DNA of 64,000 bases, from NCBI GenBank assembly GCA_946807835.1, contig OX327703.1, positions 1,929,501-1,993,500 of the forward strand, read 5' to 3'. Made by a program: the position numbers and the translations under genes. The DNA comes from Ailanthus altissimus. Lineage: Eukaryota; Streptophyta; Magnoliopsida; Sapindales; Simaroubaceae. Shown piece by piece: positions 1-9,991 of the stretch. The notes beneath the pieces were generated by a model that saw only the letters and a list, made by a program, of their open reading frames with translations, made no database searches and had not been told where the DNA came from. Each line of letters starts with the position of its first letter. Positions within the stretch are counted from its first letter, which is position 1.

Positions 1-1171
1 TCAAACAAAACGTCAGTTTTAAAATCACAATCGCTATAAAGGTTATTTCAATCATAACTTCTAAAAATATTTTTTTGTGTGTGTGAATTAAGCCAAAGCC
101 TTCTTACCACAAACTACAACATATATAGCCTTAAAAATTTTTCAAGTAAAAGCCTCAACTCCATATTCTTACAGGTGAATAAGTTGTTTAATGACTTAGG
201 ATTTCACTCATGGAGTTGGAAAACAGATAATCGCTCAAGAAAAAGTTACATTTAAGGACAGACAGACAAACTAACATTGATCCAAAGATAGGAAAATCAA
301 ATATTTAGAGTCAAACCATTATTGCCAAATGCCAGCTTCAAGACTTTAATTATTTAATGCGAATCTTACGAATATAGAATTCGGTGATAAGATTGCTTCC
401 TAATGACTTTAGTCTTCTAAAATTGAATGAAGACTTTATTGAACTGAATTGACTTCTTTTCTTTCTTTTTTTTTTAATTTTTTTTTCTTTTTCTTTTTTG
501 AAAGACATAAGGAATCATTACAAAATAAGAGCAATTTATCACCATAATACTTTTTCAAATTTTTTTTTAATCCTTCAGCTAAGCAACCAAATCATTCATC
601 ATCCCAAATAATGTCATTCCAAATAAAAATTAACCATTTCAAAAGATCAATGAAAGCTCGTAAGCTGTTATCTCAAACCTCTCCACTCACTCACAAAAGA
701 TATGTGAGTTTAGAAAATAATATGTATACTTAAACATGGAAATTCTCTTGGCTATATATATTGAATCATCCATCTTATCACAAGGCTTAGTATTGTTCTC
801 AAGAAATAATTTCAGAAGTTATTCTTTAGTAACCTAAATAGAGAAAGTGATTTAAACTAAACAATTTTGAAATCATACATCAATAGTAAAGCAAATTTAT
901 TTACGCAAGAGTTACCAAAAACTTAAGCAACAAACAATTATACATAAAATGCATTAAAAATAAACCAATTAGAATGTGTTTCAAAATTTTATAATGTACT
1001 TTTTACTCTGCCATTCTAGAACTAGAATGCGTCTCAAGAATACATAAATGAACATTTTACTCACGCCATTTATGATAATTTTTTTTTTACATAACAAAGT
1101 GATAACAACAACAACATAAAATAATTAACACTAACATTATATATTAACTATCCTCCTCCCAACCAGATTGA
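1..1171. other. AT-rich non-coding stretch, probable gypsy 3' untranslated region
   Basis: No open frame or gene similarity was seen. The stretch is AT-rich with A and T runs. It lies on the far side of the hairpin motif that precedes the 3' LTR in related elements of this window, so it is probably the 3' non-coding part of the minus-strand Athila-like element. No LTR terminus was found in it. Confidence 0.4.
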
Positions 1172-1189
1172 GACATTGTCCTTAATGTC
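1172..1189. repeat. 18-nt hairpin motif shared by Athila-like elements
   Basis: GACATTG-TCCT-TAATGTC can fold as a 7-bp stem (one G-T wobble) with a 4-nt loop. Copies occur at 45129-45146 (perfect stem) and 51034-51051 (one mismatch), in each case in the 3' non-coding part of an Athila-like element. Confidence 0.7.
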
Positions 1190-1334
1190 AAAATATAAAA
1201 AGAGTAAAATATAGAAGATATCACCTGAAACATCTTTTATTGGAAATTAAACCTGCAACAAAATAAAACAAGCCATAAAAAAAAAATAAAACAAGCCACA
1301 CAAAAAAGCTTAAAAATACATAGAAATAGATAGG

Positions 1335-1988
1335 CTACAGACGAAGCGTCAAATCTATCCTGCGTTTCTTTTCACTGTTATTAGTATACCAATCTATCTG
1401 ACTCATTGTTGGATCAGATAGAGGTGTAAAAGCTTGTAGTTCATCGAGTAACTGATCAACAATTGAAGTAGAAATAGGGATCTGTCGTGCTGCAGATGAG
1501 ACGAATTATTTTTCCACCGCATAGTCAAGAAAAGATAACAACCCATTATAAAACTCATCAACATTTAACAAACCAATGGGTTTTTTATGGATTTGCAATT
1601 GTGCCCATGAGACAATTTGAAAAATTTCCTCCAATGTTCCAAAACCTCCAGGTAGAGCTATGAAGGCATCAGCATTACGAAGCATAAAAGTCATTCGTTC
1701 ATGCATTGATGATACCTGTAACTCATCCCCAATTGTTTTTCCTACAATGTCTCCAACAACTAGAGCTTTCGGTATGATACCCAAAACTCGACTGCCATTA
1801 TTTTGTGCAGCGGTTGCCACACGTCCCATTAATCCAAGACTACCTCCCCTATATACTAAATGAATATTACGCTCAGCTAACATCTTACCAAGGGTTTCTG
1901 CTGCTTCTATAAACTCACTAGTTTTTCCAGGACTAGATCCACAAAAGACACAAATTTTTATGAATTTACGAGTTGATGATCCTTCCAT
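1335..1988 (-). pseudogene. LOG: LOG-type cytokinin riboside 5'-monophosphate phosphoribohydrolase copy, one premature stop
   Basis: LOG enzymes release active cytokinin bases from their riboside monophosphates in one step. The frame from ATG at 1988 encodes 160 residues with the family signature PGGFGTLEE, the arginine of MHERM and the WAQLQIHKKP stretch. A TAA at 1506-1508 interrupts it, but the same frame then continues for 56 codons to a TAG at 1335-1337. The rejoined length, 217 codons, is normal for LOG. The first glycine-rich loop reads YRGGSLGLMG where YGGGS is usual. The tail RIDLTLRL resembles an LxLxL (EAR-like) motif. There is no intron, whereas most LOG genes have several, so this may be an RNA-mediated copy or derive from an intron-poor paralogue. 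It lies on the same strand as the surrounding gypsy pol, downstream of integrase. An upstream extension of the frame (2051-1989) is probably 5' UTR. Confidence 0.88.
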
Positions 1989-2053
1989 GATTACACTCAC
2001 CCTCTCTCTTGAATGATTTTGAGTTTGTATAAAGATGCAGAAATAATGCAATG

Positions 2054-2061
2054 TATTTATA
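2054..2061 (-). promoter_or_regulatory. TATA box upstream of the LOG copy
   Basis: On the minus strand CTATAAATAC lies 73 nt before the LOG ATG, followed by a CA-rich and GA-rich leader typical of a plant 5' UTR. The spacing would place transcription start about 40 nt before the ATG. Whether it is used is unknown. Confidence 0.45.
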
Positions 2062-2345
2062 GAGCCAAAAGGTATTGAAAAGTTAAATCACATGGCTATT
2101 GGCTTGAAATACAAGATTCAACACCTTTTACCAATTTTTAATTTGTTAGCTGGAAAAGTCACATGGGTTGTCGGCTTAAAATGCAAAATTTTCAAAAAGG
2201 ATTATAGGTGGTTGATTATTGAAAAGACGTTTGAGTTTGAAATGGAACATTTAAAAATAATAACTATAGTAAATATATACAAGTAGTTGTGATTGTGGCT
2301 CACATCTTCCTCTGATTTTACGTTCAGTAACAGCTTAAACCCCCT

Positions 2346-3010
2346 CTATGGGTCGGGGATAGGCTTCCCATCCAATTTTCTTATAAATTGGCAAACATGG
2401 TCTTTTAAAGTCAGATTCTCAAGACTGTACCGCTCATGTTCTTTTAGGAATATGTCCCATAATTCATGAATTGCAATATGCACATATCCACTAGGATGCG
2501 TCTCAAGAGTCGATAAGATATTATCTAAAGACTCCTTACTCAGGCCATCCTTAATGAACCTAATTTTATCTTCGCGATTTACAGACACCATTCCTAAAGT
2601 GCGGCAACGTGTGTTGCAAGTCGTGCGTGCACACTTGTAACAAACATTTAATCGTTTTGCTCTTCGTTTTTTTGAAAAAGAGCTTTTACCTAAGCCAGGC
2701 ATGTAGGAAATTAATGAGTCTGAAAATTCACCTGTCAATCTAACTTTGGCTTCAATTACCAACGTAAATCAACAGGTATATTCATAATCATTAATAACCT
2801 TAATCTTTCATATCTTGCTTGGTAAATTTTCTTCAAGGAATTTTGAGGCAATGAGGGAAAACGCTTTTTCAAATTTTTTAGAATGTCATCCATTTTTTTT
2901 TTAGAAAATGGGGAAGAAGAGAATATATCAGTAATTATGGGAAACTGACAAAATCGATTTGAAATATCACGGAGTACCGTTATCCGCCACTTAACCGGGG
3001 TGCAAAACAA
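2346..3010 (-). pseudogene. Unidentified ORF pair, probably one broken coding region
   Basis: Two minus-strand frames abut at 2762/2756. The upstream one (3010-2756, 84 residues) includes FSKKKMDDILKNLKKRFPSL and ends PVDLRW-stop. The downstream one (2762-2346, about 138 residues, opening with a TTG rather than ATG) includes a basic stretch SFSKKRRAKRLN, a cysteine cluster CYKCARTTCNTRC, and ends KLDGKPIPDP. A single frameshift where they meet would join them into about 220 residues. I do not recognise the family. It sits between integrase and the LOG copy on the same strand, where Athila relatives carry an env-like ORF. It could be element-derived or a second captured host fragment. Confidence 0.35.
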
Positions 3011-3104
3011 AACTTTAACAAAACTACTAAATTAACCTGCAAGTAAAAAAAAATGTTAGAAGAAAAATAAATATATATAAATATGTAAATATATAAAACA
3101 AAGA

Positions 3105-4249
3105 TTAATTGGTCTCGTAACAAGGATCCGACAGGAACGTAAATTCTTCATGAAAAGCTTGATTTTTTAGAAATGGCTTGAGTCTTTGCCCATTTACCTT
3201 AAACACATTCCCATTTCTAGGATTTTCAATGTCAATTGTTCCATAAGGGTACACATGTTTCACAATAAAAGGGCAACTCCATCTTGATCTTAATTTTCCA
3301 GGGAATATGTGAAGTCGAGAATTATAAAGCAAAACCTTATGACCAGTGTCAAATGTTTTTCTCTGAATTTTTTTATCATGAAAGGCTTTAATTTTAGATT
3401 TATGAATTTTTGAATTCTCATATGCATCATTTCTCAATTTTTTAAGTTCATTTATTTGTAATTTACGTATGTGTCCAGCAGAATCAAGATTTTCATTGAA
3501 AGTTTTAATAGCCAGTAGGCTTTATGCTCAAGTTCCACAGGTAAGTGACAAGGTTTTCCATAAACTATTCTATAGGGAGACATACCCAATGAAGTTTTAA
3601 AAGCAGTTCTATAAGCCCACAGTGCATCATTTAGTCTTAAAGATCATTCTTTGCGATTTGGGTTTACCGTTTTTTCTAAAATTTGTTTTATCTCCCTATT
3701 TGCTAATTCAACTTGTCTACTTGTCTGAGGATGATAAGGGGTGGCAACTTTATGAGTAATACCATATTTTTTCACTAATGTTTCAAATGCTCTATTACAA
3801 AAATGCTTACCCCCATCACTTATAATGGCTCGAGGGATTCCAAATCGACTTAAGATATTTTCTTTCAAAAATTTCATGACTGTTTTATGGTCATTATGTC
3901 GACATGGAATAGCCTCAATCCATTTTGAGACATAATCTACTACAACTAAGATATACGTAAATTCAAATGATAACGAAAATGGTCCAATGAAATATATCCC
4001 CCAACAATCAAAGATTTCAATAACAAGAATGGGGTTCAAAGGCATCATGTTTCGTTTTGAAATTGATCCCAACTTTTGCCAATTTTCACAAGTTATACAA
4101 AATGCATGTGTATCTTTAAATAAAGTGGGCCAATAAAATCCACACTGCAAGTTTTTTGCAGCTGTTTTCTTTGATGAGAAATGTCCCCCACATGCTTCAG
4201 AATGACAAAATTCAATAACTTTATTTACCTCATTGTCGGGTATGCATCT
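3105..4249 (-). pseudogene. Gypsy integrase, decayed
   Basis: The zinc-binding region ([10 protein letters not shown] ... CITCENW) begins near 4220, followed by the catalytic core and a C-terminal domain with VLLYNSRLHIFPGKLRSRW. The first catalytic aspartate is replaced: WGIYFIGPF where WGIDFMGPF is usual. [10 protein letters not shown] and [11 protein letters not shown] supply the other acidic residues. A stop at 3644-3646 falls where tryptophan is expected ([21 protein letters not shown]), and a frameshift near 3500 separates the C-terminal ORF (3437-3105). This integrase cannot be active. Confidence 0.88.
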
Positions 4250-5776
4250 TTAAAATATTTGATCACGACAATATTTAAAGAGATAAGGATCATCCCAATA
4301 AAACTTTCTCACCTCCGTTAAAAATTTTCTTTTATCTTGAGCATTCCATTGAGGTGGCATTTCTCCTGTTACAAGAAAATTAACAATATTAGTATACCAG
4401 GACATTGTAACAGTAGAAAATAAAAATTCATCGAAAAAATAATCATTAATAGGTGTTATTTCTGTTGATGAATCTGGTGTGAGTCTTGATAAGTGATCTG
4501 CAACAACATTCTCAGCTCCCTTCTTATCCTTGATAGTGATAATGAATTCTTGAAGCAATAGAATCCATCGAATCAGTCTTGGTTTTGCATCCTGTTTTGA
4601 CATTAAGTACCTTACAGCAGCATGGTCAGTAAATACAATAGTTGAAGAACCAATTAAGTAAGAACGAAATTTGTCTAATACAAATATTACAGCAAGTAGT
4701 TCTTTTTCAGTTGTTGTGTAATTCATTTGTGCACTGTTTAAAGTTCTACTTGCGTAATAAATTACATAGGATTTACCTTCCTTTCTTTGTCCTAATACAG
4801 CACCAACAGCGTAGTCACTAGCATCACACATGAGCTCAAAAGGTAAAGACCAGTCAGGAGATTATATGATAGGAGCAGATGTTAAGAGGCCAATTAATTT
4901 TTCAAACGAATTTTGACACTCTTGAGTCCACTTAAATGATACATCTTTTGCTAAGAGGTTACAAAGAGGTTTAGATATAGCACTAAAGTTTTTTATGAAC
5001 CTCTTATAGAATCCAGCATGTCCTAAAAAGGATCGGACTTCTCTGACTGTTTTTGGTGGAGGCAAATGTGTAATGAGTTCGACTTTTGCCTTATCCACTT
5101 CAATTCCTTTAGAAGATACTATATGTCCCAAAATAATTCCAGAAGTAACCATGTAATGACATTTTTCCCAGTTCAATACAAGACTCTTTTCTTCACATCT
5201 TTTTAAGACCTTTTCTAAGTTTTCAAGACAATTATCAAAAGAATTTCCAAACACAGTTAAATCATCCATGAAAACTTCTAAATAATGCTCAATCATGTCA
5301 CTAAAAATACTTAACATACATCTCTGAAATGTTGCTGGGGTATTACAAAGTCCAAAAGGCATTCTTCTAAAAGCAAAGGTTCCAAAAAGATATGTGAATG
5401 TAGTCTTTTCTTGGTCCTCTAGTGCTATAGGAATTTGATAATAGCCAGAGTAACCATCTAGAAAGCAATAGTAGGGATGTCCTGCTACTCTTTCTATAAT
5501 CTGATCAAGGAATGGTAAAGGAAAATGGTTTTTTCTAGTGGCCAAGTTTAATTTTCTATAATCTATGCACATCCTCCAACTAGATGAGACTCGAGTTGGT
5601 ATTAACTCACATTTTTCATTTTCAATGACTGTGATTCCAGATTTTTTTGGTACTACCTGAGTAGGACTTACCCACTTACTATCTGAGATCGGATAGATGA
5701 TTCCTACTTCAAGTAATTTGAGAACTTCAGCTCTCACTACCTCTTTCATATGTGGATTTAATCTCCTTTGAGGTTG
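4250..5776 (-). pseudogene. Gypsy reverse transcriptase and RNase H
   Basis: RT (about 5749-4862) contains WRMCIDYRKLN, FLDGYSGYYQI, MPFGLCNTPATFQRCM and the active-site FMDDLTVFG. RNase H (about 4831-4250) starts [15 protein letters not shown] and includes [21 protein letters not shown] and DHLSRLTP. Both are in one frame with the protease upstream and the integrase core downstream, separated only by single stops at 4862-4864 and 4250-4252. The sequence between the stops is coherent, so the decay is mainly point mutation. Confidence 0.92.
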
Positions 5777-6637
5777 TTAGAAAGTTTTAGCATTATCCTC
5801 TAGGTGTATTCTATGTGTGCAAATCAAAGGATTAATACCATTTATGTCTTTTAAAGTCCACCCAATTGCATTTTTATGCATTTTCAATAATTCAATCAAC
5901 TTATCTTCTTGTTCACTTGTGAGTGTAGAAGCGATTACCACCGGGTAAGTTTGTTTCTCTCCAAGATATGCATATTTCAGTCCTTCAGGCAGAGGTTTTA
6001 ACTCCAACTTTGAAATTTCGTTCTTTTTATCCTCATTTTCTCCCAATTCTTCAAACTTTAGTTTCCATCTTTTATTTTCAATCACCTGTGCACAGTCAAG
6101 TAAAGAACATATGTCAGAGATTTTAGGATCTAATTGTATATTTGACTCAAATGAATTTATTAAACACATTTCTAAGGGATCGGTAGAACTTCCTTTTTGA
6201 ATATGATCCTCCACAATCGTTTCAATCATGTCACCTTCTTCACTTTCATCCTCCTCTTCATATGGTTGCTTATACATATTAAAAACATTGAGTTTAAGTA
6301 TCATGTTTCCAAATGAAGGCTTCATTATTCCATTCCTGCAATTAATCAAAGCGTTAGAAGTTGCTAAAAATGGACGACCTAAAATAACAAGTATCGGATT
6401 ACATCCTTTGACATGTTCTGTGTCCAAGACGATAAAATTCACAGGATATATGAATTTATCAACTTGAACTAAGACATCCTCCACTGTCCCTCTTGGTACT
6501 TTTATTCATCTATTGGCAAGTAAAAGAGTTACAGATGTTGATTTTAACTCCCCGAGATTGAGCTGCTGATAAACTGAATACGGCAATAAATTCACACTAG
6601 CACCAAGATCAAGTAAGGCTTGTTCAACCGTGCTCAC
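5777..6637 (-). pseudogene. Gypsy aspartic protease region
   Basis: Starting next to the LTR junction, the minus strand reads VEQALLDLGASVNLLPYSVY, with the protease active-site triad in DLGAS form, then a TGA at 6506-6508, then VEDVLVQVDKFIYPVNF and ILGRPFLAT. A linker rich in Glu and Asp follows and ends in a stop at 5777-5779, just before the RT domain. Gag is missing because the copia-family LTR begins at 6638. Confidence 0.85.
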
Positions 6638-7656
6638 TGAGGTGATGAGGGTCGAAAAGGAGTGTAACGCATCCATACCCTATGCAAGGTGCACGAATGT
6701 CTTTGAAGGCCGAAGTCATTAGCTCTTAAAAAGTTAAGTCTTAGTGGAGACTTAACTGGACTCAACTCTAGGTGATAGAGTATTAGTGTGAATCGGATCT
6801 CGAAGCCTTCTTATTTGAAAGATTTTGAATCAATGAAGGGTTTGTTGAAAAATTGGTGATTCAACAATCTTGGTTGGACAAGAATTAAGATGAATACCAA
6901 AGTGAAGAGTTACAAGAAGTTTAGAACATGTGGGATGTGTATGGAGAAGTCTAGGACGTGTGGGACACGAAGGGGGAAGCGAAACGGGACTTAAAGATGC
7001 GAAGGGAGCAAGAAAATGCGGATAGCTACAGGGCTCAGCGCCGCGGCGCCCAGGACAGTAGCCCTGCGCCGGGTCCTTAGCACCGCAGCGCTGGGCACGA
7101 TTTTGTCCAAAAGTCCATTTTGGTTCGGAATTTTGAGTTTTGGGAAGTTTTGGACTCCAAAACAAGTGGACTCTTACTCCAACAAGGAATAGAGTTAATA
7201 GGCACGAAATATACTCTATATAAACACTTGTAAACCCTTGATTTCATATCAAGCATTGAGAGAGACTCTAAGAGAGGAAAATAACTGGGTAGACATTAAG
7301 TGCTTGTGTGCGCTAGGGTGGAATTGTTGTTTGGGTGATCATTGTTCGTGGTAGAGTAAGGGTTCACTAAACGTTTAGGTCTTTTTGAGGGTTCTTTATA
7401 CTGGGTTTCCTTGTAAAATCTCTAGGGAGTTATAATAAGAGAGGCTAGGATCCTTGGATCCACCATGGACGTAGGCAATTGGCCGAACCACGTAAGTTTG
7501 TGTTGTGCTCTTTTATTTTCTGCTTTGGATTCTTGTTGTTTTTGCTTGATTGATAGGTTATTCTGCTGCGCAAGGAGGTTAGAGTTCTAGGCTGAATCTT
7601 GGGTTCTTCACTTCAACATAACCTCGAGAAGGAGAAGGGCGTTACCTCCCTCAACA
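6638..7656 (+). repeat. Copia-family LTR, plus orientation (LTR-1)
   Basis: This 1.0-kb sequence is the inverted match of 9992-10981 and of 14313-15165. It starts TGAGGTGATGAGG, ends CCCTCAACA, and has a TATA box (CTATATAAAC) near 7212. It carries a GC-rich dyad block at 7031-7096 and a conserved block with CCACGTAAGT near 7492. No matching 5-bp target duplication was found (CTCAC left, AATAT right), so it may be a rearranged solo LTR. The left boundary is uncertain by about 8 bp because both LTR-1 and LTR-2 are preceded by similar bases. Confidence 0.75.
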
Positions 7657-7752
7657 AATATCTTCCCAGATCGGTCATGGCTAGTCCATAATTATCAGAA
7701 TGCCACCAAACTTAGAAAGAGCATTATAGCTATTAAAATTGCAAAATTGAAC

Positions 7753-9991
7753 CTGCGCCAGTCCTGGCTGCCGAGCACATTTAATCATTAAACGGTCAAT
7801 AACATTATGAGCTACAAAAGTTTTAAAAGGATCTCCTCCAACAAGTTTAACAAGGACCTCAATGTCAAGATCACTCTCAGCCCTTCTTTTACTCCTGTTA
7901 AACTTAAGACGGTTCTCAATGCACGAGCATCACTCTGTATAGTACCATGAATGAGTTAAAATGATAGATCTTAAGGAAAATCAAATATGAGATGCATTAA
8001 TGTCTCCATAGACCTGGTCAGCATTTTCTTCTTCAGCAAGGACAATTATGGCACGGGCCTTGGACACAGATACCTGAAATTTTTATGAGATTAGCATAAA
8101 ATATGCAGCTGCCAACGAATACATTGTTTGGTTTTTCAGCATAAGGTAATCATCATCCACCATGGGGTGGATGCTTAGATGATGCCATAACATATTGGTC
8201 AGGTAAATCAATGCAAATGATAGCAATAACAACTGCTTCGAAAAACAAAACTTGCACTAGATTCAAAAAGTTGAGACACAGATTTGTCAGTACTGGCTAA
8301 ACATTTCTTTCTTCTTAATTTAAATTTATTAGTTTCATGAATAGGGTTCAGGAATTGTGCAACAGCTCAATATTTATGGCATGTTTAAGCCTGTTTCATA
8401 CCTACTTCATATGAGATTTGTTATAACTTGGGAGTGAATATTTGAACTGGAGTTAGTTTCAATACTCAAATGATTTGGTGTCAGTCTACTTATTCAACCG
8501 AGAGACCCCTTTAAGATCGGTTAAGTAGATCATCTTTTCAATAGAGGAAATGCAATTATTTTACATGAACCAATGAAGCAAGTATGTGAACATTTTTATG
8601 GTCAGCAAGAATCAGTGGACTCCCACTTCTGCATATCACAGAGGTCCCTTTGAAATCGAACTCCATTTTGGAAATGTTAAGTTCCATCTCCTCTTTGTCT
8701 TGTTCAGCCATCACCACAACCATCCCTCCTCTCAAGTTCTCATTAGCTATGGTAAGTTGATTCAATAATGATCACTGTTGTAACACAAAATAATTGGTGA
8801 GCAGGAAAGCTATCAATCTGAGAGCTGCCACGAGTACCTAAATAATAGTAAACTGACTAGCATTTGTTGTATTCCATAGGGGTCAGTTAGAATTCCAAAA
8901 CACTTTTCTCTTTTGCATTTATGAACATTGGTATGGTGTTCTGCATTATCGTTTTAGTGTCTTATATTTGTATACATATTTATGTTCGTGTACTTTAAAT
9001 AGTTGAGAGATATTCCCAATTAAATGGTTACAGTTCTCCAATAAGAAAGAAATGGCATAAAATAACCATTTCCTGGCATCCACTTATCATCATCATTGAA
9101 CACTCAACTATTATTAAGGAAAGGGTCACGGAACCAAGTAAAATATAGAAGAAATCAATTACGGAAAAGAGTGCGTCCTTTTATAAACCTACAATATAAG
9201 TTATCAGGTCAGCGTAAATTTAAAAGATTTTTTCCTTTTGCCATGACTATACCCATGGATAATATAAAGGATTTAATCGTTTGCACAGCTTGTATGCAAG
9301 CAATAATAAGCAGAATCATAATGCATGGTGTCTGGCGAAGATAGATTGAGAAGCACGATAAATGGAGTTGTGCTAGACTTTTAGATACTAAGCATAAAGA
9401 AAAAGGTACATGCGGAATGCCTAGAAATTAGAACTTTACCAAGTGAGTCGTACTTCTTAGAAATTGCATCGAAACAAGTCCAAACATTATTGCAAATATA
9501 AACATCCCAACCAAAACTAATGGAAACTGAAACTAGCCTTAGACTCGTACCTTATGGTTGCCTGAATCAGCCGCATATGTCCAAGATAACCAAAGGCAAT
9601 CTGGTAAGTCGTCGTCCGTCTCACCGAAGAGTGACAAACCTCAAAGTCAAATAAGTAATAGAGTTGCAACTAACAATGCCGATGGCTTGGCGTATGGATG
9701 GACTGAAAAAACAAATCCACCCGATATGCAAGATGCTTGCTTAAAGAAACCTCTTCTGAAAAATTATCAGAAGATGATCTTAATTTAAAGACATAGTCAA
9801 TGTATTTGAGAATAATAATAGGTGCAGATAAAAGTGTTAGTGAGATGATCAGAGCCAAGTTTTTTAACCATTTGTTAGAGAGTTGGTCACTCTCCTCTGA
9901 TCTGGAGTTAATGACATTAATAGAATTCAACAAATTGCAAGCTTGTAATCTAACATTTAACCCGTGCAGACAATGTAGCTTATAAAGCTTT
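7753..9991 (-). pseudogene. POLLUX-like ion channel gene fragment, broken
   Basis: The CASTOR/POLLUX family are cation channels with C-terminal RCK-type domains; the POLLUX-like branch is the best match. Minus-strand exons seen: 9991-9551 (GLNVRLQACNL, a membrane segment LALIISLTLLSAPIIILKYI, then YAKPSALLVATLLLI and SLFGETDDDLPDCLWLSWTY before a GT donor), about 8763-8592 (VVVMAEQDKEEMEL and GTSVICRSGSPLILADHKN), 8073-8014 (VSVSKARAIIVLAEEENADQ) and 7934-7753 (SDARALRTVLSLTGVKEGL, then VLVKLVGGD and RLMIKCARQPGLAQ). Splice sites are retained, so this is a genomic copy, not an mRNA copy. Damage: a 1-bp loss after DLFF, two stops after LLLI, and a deletion in the last exon. The 5' end is cut at 9991 by LTR-2; the 3' end stops before LTR-1. 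Confidence 0.88.

Larger units (their letters stand above)
1..6637 (-). mobile_element. Athila-like Ty3/gypsy retrotransposon, decayed, 3' LTR outside window
   Basis: Read on the minus strand the order is protease, RT, RNase H, integrase, then an unidentified broken ORF, a LOG gene copy and a long AT-rich 3' region. The gypsy order (RT before integrase) and the wording of the domains ([28 protein letters not shown]) resemble the Athila lineage. The upstream end is cut at 6637/6638 by a copia-family LTR, so gag and the 5' LTR are missing. The 3' LTR is not seen and may lie before base 1. The 18-nt hairpin at 1172-1189, also found in the Athila-like elements at 45129 and 51034, is the reason for extending the element past the LOG copy; that extension is inference. 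Confidence 0.7.

Noticed and set aside
1660..1863. Plus-strand ORF opposite LOG
   Set aside because: Antisense shadow of the LOG copy; no family features.
6830..7165. Minus-strand 111-residue ORF in LTR-1
   Set aside because: Composition reflects the GC-rich dyad; it lies inside an LTR and has no counterpart in LTR-2 or LTR-3.
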